Positions 24,944 to 35,384 of a stretch of 64,000 bases of DNA are shown in pieces. Under the pieces are notes generated by a model. It searched no databases. It worked only from the letters and a program-made list of their open reading frames with translations, and was not told the origin of the DNA. Source of the DNA: Symsagittifera roscoffensis (taxonomy: Eukaryota; Xenacoelomorpha; Acoela; Convolutidae); contig NW_026971364.1 of the NCBI RefSeq assembly GCF_963678635.1, positions 64,001-128,000 of the forward strand, given 5' to 3'. Position 1 is the stretch's first letter, and every line of letters starts with the position of its first letter. A program made the position numbers and the translations under genes.

Positions 24944-27900
24944 TCATTCCATCATTTCTCCATCCTGATGTTCAGCGTCACTGTCTTCCAGAACTTTCTC
25001 TAACATGTCCAGAGAGTTGCGGGCCGTGCCCCAACCCTCCTGTTCCAACAGCCTCGGTTTGCAACAAGGTAGCAAGTCCACATTCACCTTCTGCTCCCGG
25101 TTCCTGCAAAAGCTGTTGTGAAGACACAGGCTCACGTTTCGTTCTAGGTCAGCTCTTAAGACCTCTTTCTTCTCATCTTCAGTAACACAAGGCGTTCCAG
25201 CTACCCGCTTCACCGCTGTGGTGACCGCGTTTCTGTGCGTCAAGAATGCTCGTTTATAGGCTCCTGGTCCTATATCTAGCTGGAAAGATTGATAGGCTTC
25301 CGTATTCCTTGACATGTGACGCTTCGCGCGTTCATACATCCAAGATGTCATCACTGCACGGAACCAAGGCATCAATCTTTGCCTTGACCATATTCTTTCA
25401 ATGGCTTTAGGTATTCTCAGAACCTTGCAGGTGGTTCTGAAAAGATCCAATTCACGACTCATTTTAACGTTGCTCAACTGTTCAGGAGTCGGCACGGCCG
25501 TCTCCTGCTCACTTGTGTCCGCGGTAGCCTCCAACCAACTCACTGCTAGCATTGCGCTAACCAACATGATTGATACTTGTTGATTCTGATCGGGCAACCC
25601 CGTGGAGTACAACTCCTCCACGTCCCAGACTAGGATCAGATTCCCGCGTTTAGGGTACCACAACGTCTGCGCCAAGCAGTGGCAAGGATACTCCCCATGG
25701 GTTCTCACTATGTTCCTTCGGGTCCGATACCCTGAGGCTCCCAGCAACGGTTCCACTTCCATCAGGATTCTATGTAAATCGTCTTTCTCTTCTATGGTGG
25801 GGAATTCAGTGGGTAACGCTCCACTCGCTTTCTGTTTCTGGAACTCACTCACGTTGCCTTCGTTCAGTCTCATGAGCTCTTCACCCACAACGTCTTGCAA
25901 CTCGCCTTCGGATCTCTTCGGGACTGCCCGAAAGATCTTTGCCAACAAGTCATATGACCTCTCTGACATTCTGGCCAACCTCACGCACTTTGGCACAGAG
26001 AAAAGTTGGTCAACCAACACTTGTTGCGTCCTCGCATCCATCACCACCATGTGCGTAGGATACTTGCTATTACAATACGGCGCTGAGCTTGAACCCACCA
26101 TATATTTTGAACCAGTAGGTCTGTGATAGGCTTCACTATCCTTCAGATTCATTTCATTCTCTAGGGCTTCTCGCCAGCCTCCAATCTTTTGCTCCGTCTG
26201 TAATGCTCCAGGGCATATTTCCACGCTGAGGGATGTCACTAGCTCATGGGCACGCTCCAAGCGCTCGAGCGATCCTATCGAACTCGTCATGCTGCAAAAT
26301 CCCAAGGCTGTGATCAGGTTTACGTCCGTCACCCCATGGCAGTCTGCGACCAACTCCATGGCACTCTTATCTGACATGCTCAATCTTCCGTACAATCGTG
26401 CCAGTTGTCGATGCTGCTCGCTTAGCGTAATCAGGCAGTGTCCCAGGTTACAAACATGTCCTTCCATCCCACTGTGTTGAGCCAAGCATGTGCCTTGCTT
26501 CAACCAATTACTCGATGTACCTTCCTCGGACAGCTCCGTGGACGGGTTGCTCTTCTTCTTCGTCAATCTCATGGCCAGCAGGTGTTGTATCATGGCCAGA
26601 TCATGTAGACTCGCATCATCGTCCCGGTCTAACATGATATCCGCGGTCATGTCCCAGATTAAGCCTGCGTTAGGATGGGGACACCAAGAAGGCTTCATGA
26701 GTTCCCACATCACTACTAGACTGGTTTTCAAGGGACCGTCCCAAGAACCACAATCAAAACTCACTTGCCCTTTTAGCTCGGGAATCGAGGGTTCGACCAC
26801 TCGTTCTTCCAAAATAATTCCAAGCTTGGGTTGTTCCACCATCAACATTCCAATTTCCTTAATCCGTTCAACCCAGAAGTTGAGCACTGTGACTTGCTCG
26901 TAGTCGAAGTATACTTCCCTGGCTTCTTCGTTCACGAAGGGATTATACGCCATCCCCGGTATGCCAGACACGTATTGGAACGACTTCAGTTTCCCTAGTG
27001 TTGCAAACTCCTTTTGTCCTCTGGCCGCTTCAATCAAGTCTCTGCTCACTCTCAATTCTTTGTTGGAGTATCTTCTCACCTCTTCCAACTTGCGATAGCT
27101 TTCCATATCATTCGACTCCTTGCTTGGCACGGTCAATGGCATGTCCTGATATAGCTCTAGGAGTGCCCTAAGGAAGTTCCTTTCGCAATCAACTCCCTTT
27201 TGCCGAATGATCTTTATACATTCTCCCAACACAGGAGTGGGGATGCGATCCACCACGAACCTGACAAAGCAAAGGGCATCCTTACGCTTAGCCCATGCTA
27301 TCGCTGAATCGTCTTTCGAAATCAATGCTCGTAGAGCTTCCATTAACTCTAGCTCCTGTTCTCGTGATTTCGAGTCATTACTGGCTTCATACTCCGCCTT
27401 TTTGATGCCCATCAAGCACCAAGCCAACCGTACTTGCAGATCAGTTCTCACGCAAGGATGAGCCAGGTATGCTGCTACCGTCGCAGGTGCATTCATCGTC
27501 TCATCGAAGTATTTCTGGAGGGCCGCCCTCCAAGAAATCTCTAGCAGTTTTTCCAATCCAATTTCGTTCGCTTCTGATGACATTACTGTGCCATACTCTT
27601 TTCGATTGAAGTTAGAGTTCTCCGTAAGCCCCTTCAAATATTCTTGCATGGCTCTCTTCTCGCTCCAAGCCATCAGGTGCCCTCTCGCGGAGTTCCTCGC
27701 TTTCAACATCTCCACATAACCCCCTGCCGGATCTCCCATGTGGACCGATTCCGGCACAGTTATTCGACTGTACTCGACCACGTCGAGTTGTCCTTCCAGT
27801 TTCAACTTGGCCATGTTGATTCGCGAGGGCCTATAATCTTCAAGTCCTCCAGATCCACATTGACTGATTACTTCCATTTCTAACTTAGTGTCTGCCAGGG

Positions 27901-30060
27901 TTCGCGCCGTCTTCTTCGACCTTGTGGCGGTTACGGTCAGACCTGCCAAGAGCATAGGGGGTATCAGATTCTCTTTTTCTCCCCCTGTCAGTGTTGTACT
28001 ATCTCCCTGCCCGCTCTCGCCTGAACGACCTGCGCTCGTTAAAGAGGTCACCACTGCGTTGGCTCTTGACTTCACCACTCTCGGGTTCATGGCTCGACTT
28101 CCTGTCTTCCCTTTTAGTCGCTTCAGCCCTTTCCTGGCTCGTCTGACAGGTAATTTCTTTGCAACATGCTGATCATCGGCACTGTCTTCTGTTACTGACT
28201 CGGTCAGAACATCCGACTCCATGGAGCTCACTATTTTTTCCAGGACCTCACGCATGATGGGTTGGTTCAATCTCACCTTCATTATGGACTGCGTCCCATA
28301 TCGCCTTATCACGTCCCAAGATTTCTCCATGAAGTTTACTCGGCTCCAGATTGCTCCTGTGTTGCCTTCCAACTCCATTTGATATCTTTCCCATTCTTCT
28401 TCTGGTAATGTGCTGAGGAACGATATCTTCATTGACTCTTCGATTTTCCTCCTCCTTGGTGATTCATAAAGCAGTTTCTGCGGGTCCCTGCTTCGGCACT
28501 CTCTAGCCTGGCTTATTGGGTCCATCGGAGATAGATCGGCCGACGCCTCCTTTGTAGGAGACATGAAGGACGATGGTGCCATTAGCAATAAACTCCCATC
28601 GACTTCCCCATCGTCGTCTTCACTGAACCGGTATTCTAGCAAGTCCCTTTCCAACGCTCCTAGATCGGTCTCTCCCGGTTTCTCCGTCTTACTTCCGGTC
28701 CCGTCATCGTTATCGTCCTGATCCATCAATTCATCGTCGTCCGCATCAGGTTTCGGCCTAGGTCCCGAGGGTCCTTGTCGCGCGTCTGTGCCCGAATCCG
28801 GCCGAGCCGGTACGGCCAAGTCTCCTGCATGATAAAACAATTCATCATCGACCAGGAACTCTACCAACTCCTCGCCATGTGGGGCCAGGTCCTCTATCGT
28901 TATATATGAGCCTCCTCTGCTCTCCCTTGCCACCTCCAGCATCACCACTTTCGCTTCTCCTGACCATTTCAGTCTCGATAAGTCATCCGCGGAAGAATAT
29001 ACTTCGTTCCACGTTTCAGCCGAGACCTCTGGTCTCCTGAAGGGTAGTGCTTTGATCTTTTTCCTGCTCCAGGCATCGGGAAATGAGAAGTCGAACGTAT
29101 GCGCGGCAGCAACGTTCCAGCTGATGAAGCGCGGCTCCATCCCTCCACTCCACTTCAGCATTCTCTTCTCTGCGTCACGAGCTGCTCCAATACGAGGGGC
29201 AGTGATGGGAGATGTGACTCCCAACAACATCCTCCTTATCGGTGGATATCGATGGCATTGGTCCGGCAGCGGCCTGGACCCAGGAAGCCATGTTTGTTGA
29301 TTCTCTTTCGCATGGGCATAGGCTCCCGGCAATTGAGGTACTACCACAGCCTCTCCTGTATCTTTCACCACTGGTCTCAAATTCCAGAGTTTTGGGTTAA
29401 ACTGGATGTGGGAAAGATCCTCACGGCCCATTCGGCATTTGAAGTGGTTGTTGAAGTCCATCAACACCCAACCTGGCTCTGCTATTCTTCCGAATAGCCT
29501 ATCATCGCTAGCCAGCTTTCTCAGTTCACTCTGCTCTACCCAATTCAGCACGGAACAATCCACTACTGAGACCAGGTTGACGTACAACACTGAATTCCTG
29601 TACGCTTTAACTTGCACATCCGGGAACGCAAAGGACATCACCGGTCCATACACCACTGTGACGAATTCCCTCAGTCCGTGGACCAGAGCCAACGGATCAA
29701 TCCGCATCATGACAGCTAAGTCTGTTAGTAAGGGCATGCCACAATACTGCTTACATTCGCTTGCGTTCGTCGCCACTTTGTCCTCTCCTGTGACGCTTCT
29801 GTTTTGTTGCAAGAGGTATTGAAGTAGGAGAGTCCTCCAGTCTTTCATCTTCTTGAGCGAGGCAGTTTCCAACTGTGCATTGAACTCACGACTGGGTCCC
29901 TGTAGTTGTTCAGGGTAACGCAATAGCACAAGCAAGTCTCCCAGTCGACCATAGGTCATGGCAATCAGAGTCAGGAGTCCATCCAATCTCAAATCGGCCA
30001 ATGCCTGGGTAAAGAGGTTTGCCGGTCCTTTCACAAAGTTTTCATGACCAAATGTCACGT
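24944..30060 (-). CDS. ORF2 of inner element, C-terminal 1.7 kb of codons (unknown)
   Basis: The longest uninterrupted part of ORF2, about 1704 codons. The nominal start at 30058 is GTG inside an open frame, so it is not a true start; upstream residues are in the frame at 30061-30235. The N-terminal 340 residues are well ordered, with LADLRLDGLLTLIAMTYGRL and similar stretches. Residues about 430-500 are acidic low-complexity and 630-700 are Lys/Arg-rich (RRARKGLKRLKGKTGSR), possibly a nuclear or nucleic-acid-binding patch. The last 800 residues are again well ordered, with conserved Cys/His positions (GTCLAQHSGMEGHVCNLGHC; EYPCHC; DLLPCCK). The decayed copy at 1-2567 preserves these, arguing for function. 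No known family was recognised. Confidence 0.8.
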
Positions 30061-30235
30061 ATAAGCCAGGCCAATCGACAACTTCCTGATGTCTTTGACG
30101 AAACTCGCGATCAGGTTCCTAGATGCCCTCGGATAGCACGTCGATAGGAAAGATGGCGTCCATCCCACTCCCATTCCACCCAAGATAGCATCTGATCGTT
30201 CGTACTGTGCCTTTGTGGCCAGCACGTCAATCTTG
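30061..30235 (-). CDS. ORF2 bridge segment in shifted frame
   Basis: Between the two larger ORF2 pieces only the +1 frame is open. It reads smoothly (KIDVLATKAQYERSDAILGG and SRNLIASFVKDIRKLSIGLA), joining one piece near 30235 and the next near 30060. Two compensating single-base indels explain this better than two genes. Because the segment lacks its own start and stop, it is not a separate gene. Confidence 0.65.
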
Positions 30236-31057
30236 CATCAGTTTCAACATCTTGCCTCCAGCCAACTCCCGGGCATTAAGTAGATTCTTCAGATACGCAT
30301 GTATCTCTTTAATTATTGCCGGCGCATGCTCAAACGCGTCCTCACCCAAGGTGCACAGCCTCGGTGACAGGTACAACCATATATTGTTGTGTGGCTTCGT
30401 ACGCAAAGCCATTGCCATGAGGTCCTCCTCTGCTGACGTCATGTTCTTTCTGATCATCCTTCCCTGCTCATTCTCTGCATGATCCATCTGTCTGAACCAG
30501 AGATCATCAGCCACCTGTTGTACTAATAGATGATCGTCACCTACCCCTGGTCTTAGCTTCAATAATCTTGCGAAGTTGGACAGCTCCAACCCCAGAACTT
30601 CATCTAGCACCAACCGAGTTGTGCTACAATCTCTGAGCCCCTGTATGGCATTCGAGATGTCAGCCCAAACGGCGGGAAGCTCAGATCGGGACGGATAGTA
30701 ATTGTCCGGGTCCACCACTCTGTTTGGGGCAGGAATTATCACGTTAAATATCCCCTCTGCTATCGTCGTGACCATTGTGTACACAAATTGAAGGGGTTCA
30801 GGCAACGCAGCGTAGCCTGGTGACAATACGAAGATCACCTTCACCACATTCATGGTGAAACGTTGTCTTGCTGCTGCCTCTACCTCGGCCATCGCCGAGA
30901 GCAGTGTCATTATCGCCTCCCCTATAATTTCGTTACTCGGGATCGATCCATCCGTCAGACGTGACAATAAGCCTCTGCTTTGTAGATGATCATTTGAGCC
31001 TGCAACCACTATTACCTGCGGCTCCATGCTGACCACTCTCCGTACACTTATCATCAT
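30227..31057 (-). CDS. ORF2 of inner element, middle part
   Basis: 276 codons in the same frame as the 929-codon piece upstream, separated only by TGA at 31070-31072 and four further codons before the ATG. It begins with a Rossmann-like pattern (EPQVIVVAGSNDHLQSRGLL) preceded in the upstream piece by KYLVVAGSDYLY and WPDVIFLTAP. Together these resemble the core of a second, divergent SGNH/flavodoxin-like domain, an inference from strand and glycine patterns only. The rest is helical (LPEPLQFVYTMVTTIAEG; DEVLGLELSNFARLLK). It ends at a TGA near a frame change. Confidence 0.7.
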   Translation of the reverse strand: MMISVRRVVSMEPQVIVVAGSNDHLQSRGLLSRLTDGSIPSNEIIGEAIMTLLSAMAEVEAAARQRFTMNVVKVIFVLSPGYAALPEPLQFVYTMVTTIAEGIFNVIIPAPNRVVDPDNYYPSRSELPAVWADISNAIQGLRDCSTTRLVLDEVLGLELSNFARLLKLRPGVGDDHLLVQQVADDLWFRQMDHAENEQGRMIRKNMTSAEEDLMAMALRTKPHNNIWLYLSPRLCTLGEDAFEHAPAIIKEIHAYLKNLLNARELAGGKMLKLMQD

Positions 31058-31069
31058 GCCTATCGCCTG

Positions 31070-33859
31070 TCACCAGTCCAGTTTAGGCGCCGTTAAGAAA
31101 ATCACATCGGGCCAGAATAGAGAACGGGGCGTGTAGAGATAATCGGAGCCGGCCACAACCAGATATTTGGCAGCCTTCATGTCCAAGGGGTCATAAGCTG
31201 CAAAAAGGCCATCGCCTATTGGGGCCTTCAGGTTCCCGTATCTCTTATCGTCTCCAACCACTGTTGTAGTTCGGGGGTAATCCCTCGAATACTCGCCCGG
31301 CGTCTGACCGGGTGGTTTAGCGAATTGTCTGTACATCTTATGATGTTTGTTATTGGGCTTGTTCTCCGTCTGGAACTTGCCCTTGCGCACAGGTGGTGTC
31401 CTTTCCCGGGTCCTATCTCGAACGTAGGTGAGCGACCGGGTGTTTAAAGGTCCAAAGGTATTGTCATGAGGTAATCCATCCAGGTCTACATGTCGGAGTG
31501 AGGTCGAGGAGCTGAATTTCTCCTGCCCTGCTAGCAGCCAATCCACACCCGGTATCCGATAAAGTCGCGACACTGTGGGACTTTCACCGCCAGTCATTCT
31601 CATCGCATCCTCCCGACACGTCAAGGTAATCATATTCAACTTCGCCGACATGTCCGTCTTATACTGACCCCAATGACTAGGATCTGATCTATTCCAAAGC
31701 AGCCTGCTGCCTGATTCGATCCCCTCCGCTGGCACGGTACTTGTAGACGGTCCTGCTGTCGAAGCAGGATTTGTCGTGGCAGGCGAATCGTTCCTCCTAG
31801 ACGCGGTCTGGAAGTTATTCCTGTTGTTCTGTTCCACCGATCTGCCGAGTCGGCTTCCAATCGATTGCGGCCTGGGAGGAGGAGCAGTCCCTAGCCTGTC
31901 TCTCACGTTCGAGCTCGGAGCGACGGTTGCGGCTCCAACCGTCTCCGTTGCCAAGGGCCCTAGACGGTTGGCGAGGGATTCGGGCACGGTTGCCCTTATT
32001 CTACTCCCTCCGGTCGAATTGGTCCGAGCCAAAGAACCGGTCGCCCTCGACTCTTGCTCCGCTTCCCTCAATTGCGTCTGAAACACATCATTAATCCAAT
32101 GCCTCCCTCGTTGGGTATTGAAGTGCACTCCATCTTTAGTGAGCGCGATGTGGTCAGTCATGCGCAGCATATTTTCGAGATCCAGGAGTCGCAACTCGCC
32201 AGGGTTGTTTCTCACCAGACTGCGGGTCATTTCATTCCACCGCGTCACGTTGCCATTCATGAAATCTGCAGCTATGGTGCCCACCAAAGGATTTGGTGGT
32301 ATCGTGCACAGGATCACGAGTTTGGGTCTGTACTTTTCTTTCAATTCGTTCAAGAGACACACCAATAGAGGTTCCCACTTGTTCTCCGGAGTCACGGGGG
32401 CTCTCGAGACGTCATTGGTCCCCAGCATTATTATTAATGTATCCAAATGATCCTCGCTCTGGAACTCCATCATTTTGATGACTTGAGCCACTGAGGCTCC
32501 TCCAAAGGACAGAATGGTAGTATGACCATAGACGAAGATCTCATTCAGATCTCTCACCAAACTGTCTCCAATGATCAAATGGCGACTCCCTGGGGGAATT
32601 ACTTGGTCGTTCGTGGCGGGGTTCCAGCTCATGTCATTCAGGCAGGCTCGAGGATGCTCGGCTGGCACTTGCGTGAACTGATGACGTGCCATCAGATTCT
32701 TCCTGATGTCTACCACGCGAGACTTCTCAAAGACTCCACCAGGCGCAGAACACGCTATCGTGCGGGTTGCTCGCTCCGAGCTATTTGATGAATGATCACG
32801 ACGCTGGGAAGGAACGATCCTAGCCAGTGTCCGCTCAGTGCCTCTGTTGATCTCATCCATCGCGGCTCTGGCCACTTGGTTAAATGATTCCTGAAATTGA
32901 GGAGCTAGATAGGTGTCAGAAGGGTCTGGTATCGTAAACCTCTGACTCGAAGCAGACGGTCGTGTCTGCTGAGGAGCCTCGGGCCCCCTTGATGCACGCA
33001 AATCCAGAACCTCAGGTCCTCTCGATGCGCACAGCTCCTGCGCTGTTGTCCTGGGGCGTGTGTCGTTAGATCCCTCCGAGGACCTCATGCTCGCCAGGAT
33101 TTCCGGGGACACTTGGCTCACCTTCGCCATATACAGCTCCTTCAGGTGCTTTATCTCATCCTCCTTGTAGGCCACCTGCAGATCTTCAAATTTCTTTTTC
33201 CATTCGTCTCTCTCGCGAGCTATGGCCCTGTACTCCTGAAGTTTGGCACACAGCTCACTCTGATCTCTCTCCTTCTTCTCCAGTGTCTCAATCGTCTCCG
33301 ACGTCTGGATCTCTATCTCGCTCACTCTCACTCTCTTTAGGGGAGGAGCAGCTGTTGGAGAGTCGACAGAGTGTGACGGGCCTGGCCCATCACGTTGTCT
33401 CTTCGCTCCAATGAGTGGCTGCGCAGGTTGGACGGGCAAGGGCATCTCACCTAGCCGGTGGTCCCTTTGCTCACCTAGTCCTGGCTCACGAGCCAGGTCG
33501 TGGCCAGACATCTCTCCGCGCCTCCATCTCATCAATCGGTTTCGGCCTCTCTCGGCGGTCCCGGACTCACCGAAGGCCAACATCAACACGACTTCTGTAG
33601 GGCGATTCCCTCGACCCTCTCTTCCCAGTGCATTGAGGAGTGCGACCACAAACATCGCCAACCCCGGGTCTTCTCGTGTAAAATCACAATCGATCAGCCG
33701 CTGATAGATCTCGTCTAGAGTCGCTCCTAGACTCGCTGAGAGGAATTCCATGAGTTCGTTCGTGTCACCCATTTCTTTTCGTGTTGATTCTTGTTGTCGT
33801 GTCGTGTAATTTCTTTCTGTCTCCTCTGATTCAGTGTTCAGTAAACAATTTTCGATCAA
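31070..33859 (-). CDS. ORF2 N-terminal part with SGNH/GDSL hydrolase domain
   Basis: 929 codons; initiation at the internal MGDTNE (residue 30) is also plausible. Residues 40-110 are helical; residues about 195-260 form a likely coiled coil (ERDEWKKKFEDLQVAYKEDE). Residues about 420-600 match an SGNH hydrolase: block I LIIGDSLVRDL with the nucleophile Ser, block II Gly in SFGGAS, block III GTND, and block V DGVHF with the Asp-x-x-His pair. Such enzymes are usually esterases acting on lipid or sugar esters; an esterase domain is known in some non-LTR retrotransposon ORF1 proteins, but it is unusual in an LTR element. The following 200 residues are Arg/Ser/Pro-rich. It ends at an in-frame TGA after PKLDW; the frame continues. 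Confidence 0.85.
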   Translation of the reverse strand: MIENCLLNTESEETERNYTTRQQESTRKEMGDTNELMEFLSASLGATLDEIYQRLIDCDFTREDPGLAMFVVALLNALGREGRGNRPTEVVLMLAFGESGTAERGRNRLMRWRRGEMSGHDLAREPGLGEQRDHRLGEMPLPVQPAQPLIGAKRQRDGPGPSHSVDSPTAAPPLKRVRVSEIEIQTSETIETLEKKERDQSELCAKLQEYRAIARERDEWKKKFEDLQVAYKEDEIKHLKELYMAKVSQVSPEILASMRSSEGSNDTRPRTTAQELCASRGPEVLDLRASRGPEAPQQTRPSASSQRFTIPDPSDTYLAPQFQESFNQVARAAMDEINRGTERTLARIVPSQRRDHSSNSSERATRTIACSAPGGVFEKSRVVDIRKNLMARHQFTQVPAEHPRACLNDMSWNPATNDQVIPPGSRHLIIGDSLVRDLNEIFVYGHTTILSFGGASVAQVIKMMEFQSEDHLDTLIIMLGTNDVSRAPVTPENKWEPLLVCLLNELKEKYRPKLVILCTIPPNPLVGTIAADFMNGNVTRWNEMTRSLVRNNPGELRLLDLENMLRMTDHIALTKDGVHFNTQRGRHWINDVFQTQLREAEQESRATGSLARTNSTGGSRIRATVPESLANRLGPLATETVGAATVAPSSNVRDRLGTAPPPRPQSIGSRLGRSVEQNNRNNFQTASRRNDSPATTNPASTAGPSTSTVPAEGIESGSRLLWNRSDPSHWGQYKTDMSAKLNMITLTCREDAMRMTGGESPTVSRLYRIPGVDWLLAGQEKFSSSTSLRHVDLDGLPHDNTFGPLNTRSLTYVRDRTRERTPPVRKGKFQTENKPNNKHHKMYRQFAKPPGQTPGEYSRDYPRTTTVVGDDKRYGNLKAPIGDGLFAAYDPLDMKAAKYLVVAGSDYLYTPRSLFWPDVIFLTAPKLDW

Positions 33860-34214
33860 TCAAGATCTAAAAAACAGGTCGCGACTTAGAACCATCATTT
33901 TTGGATGCAACATCAATCAATTCTTTAAAATTCTCCATTGAAATTCTCTTCACAATTCTGATTTAAAATTTAGCACCAAGGTGGATCGTCCACCTTTATC
34001 TTTGTCAGAGTAGCACGAATAAGCGCTGTCACCTTGATGACACAAACATAAAACATATCATAACAATAACATAACATAAACACATAAACATCACACACCT
34101 ATACTATCATATAAAAACCTAATCCTTAATACTGTACCTAAAGCCTAACCTAAAACTTGACTCTAATTCTTATCGAGCAACTTAATAAAAACCACTTATC
34201 GCCGAGCGCAATTC
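33860..34214 (-). other. Spacer between ORF1 and ORF2 of inner element
   Basis: About 355 bp without reading frames. The plus strand is rich in ACATAA-type repeats (34040-34095), giving a T/G-rich sense strand. It could hold a splice acceptor or internal initiation signal for ORF2; none is identified with confidence. Confidence 0.5.
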
Positions 34215-35384
34215 TTAGCATATGCTCAGATAGTATTTTTTATGTAAGTAAACCTCTATGTCAGTCTCTCAAAATATCACATGCACAAGAGCGTACAACT
34301 CTCTCGGGTGTAGCTTCCCTCTATTGGGATCATAAACTGGCAACGAGAGAGAGGTCACACCTCTCTCAACCAGGAAATCCCTAAGTCGAGTCAAGGCCAA
34401 TAACAAGCTCTCCGGATTCACGTGTTGCCTATCAGTAGCTTTCGTAACCAAAAAACACAAATATTTCCCTGGTATCTGTGATGCAACAGGGGGCAACGCT
34501 ATCATTCCTCCTACACCCGGCCTCTGTTTCCACAGAAACTCGATATTCTTGTACTCTCTTTTAAAGTCGGCCGCTAGTGCTGTTTTGAAGCTTACGTCCG
34601 CAGTTATCGCTATGGCGCACGTGCGTTCCGTGAGTATGAAATCGCTGTCCGTTATAACGATATTGTTCGAATAGTGGTTCGGGAGATCAAAATACGATTC
34701 AAAGATTCGTCCAAAAGGTGGTTTCTTAGCATTCTCGCCCTCTGTCTCTACTTCTCCGGTTTCCCTTGCCGATTTCAATTTTTTTATTATGAGATTTTCG
34801 GTGTGGGTGAGTCCTACCCCCACTCCCCGGACAAAAATATCCATCGACGTCCCCGTCGATCGCCCAAAGTCTAGGAGACCGAGGTTGGATTGTGGAACAC
34901 GTAGAGGACCATCTGGGGCGACCCAGTTGTACTCGGTATTGTCATGACTGATGTATTTGACGCCGTCTCTATCGACGTCCTGAATCCTCAGGATCGTCTC
35001 TTTTGGATCTGTCGGCAGATCGTGGAGCCATTCGAGCACGCGCAAGTTTGTTAGTTCTTGCTCATGAGTCTGTTCCGCTTCTGGTTCGAACTCCACTTCC
35101 GGTTCTGATCGATCGTCGATCCAATCTTGATCCATATCGTTCACAAGGTCGATTTCCCCTAGCATCGCCACTTCGTCCAGCCCCACCAGCGAGTCTATGA
35201 CATCACTCACTACTATCCGGTCTACAACGAAGTCCTCGCCATACGGATTGTATTTCTTCTGGTTTTTTTCCCCTCTTACTTTGGCGTGTCTCCATAGTGA
35301 GCGGAAAGTCAGGCTGTATTCCTTTGTCAATTTCGGTTTGTTCCGGGCAATCCCAGTCTTCTTCGGCATATGGTAGAGTTTCAT
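34215..35384 (-). CDS. ORF1 tail with macro-like domain
   Basis: 371 codons from 35384, but the frame joins the integrase frame: at a 7-A run (plus-strand T-run 35273-35279) one extra base moves pol's KRGKKPEE out of frame with KKYNPYGEDFVVDRI. The protein is therefore most likely the C-terminus of the gag-pol polyprotein. Residues about 75-130 are acidic. The last ~135 residues (from NNIVITDSDFILTERTCAIA to the Leu-rich SLLLALTRLRDFLVERGV, SLSLPVYDPNRG, LHPRELYALV) follow the macro domain pattern of a central sheet, KYLCFLVTK-type strand and LP-x-Y/G-x-D-xNRG loop. Macro domains bind or remove ADP-ribose. TGA at 34269-34271 truncates it; 17 further codons follow to TAA at 34215. Confidence 0.6.
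34821..34862 (-). promoter_or_regulatory. Internal copy of the 3' hairpin and polypurine tract
   Basis: On the sense strand ATCGACG-GGGA-CGTCGAT (7-bp stem, GNRA-type loop, 34843-34860) is followed by TTTTTGTCCGGGGAGTGGGG. The same arrangement sits beside the 3' LTR at 24194-24236; the stems differ by paired changes. It lies inside the macro-region coding sequence and might act as a central polypurine tract. Confidence 0.5.

Noticed and set aside
24984-29822. Numerous plus-strand ORFs of 60-174 codons opposite ORF2
   Set aside because: Shadows of the long minus-strand frame in GC-richer DNA, without recognisable domains.
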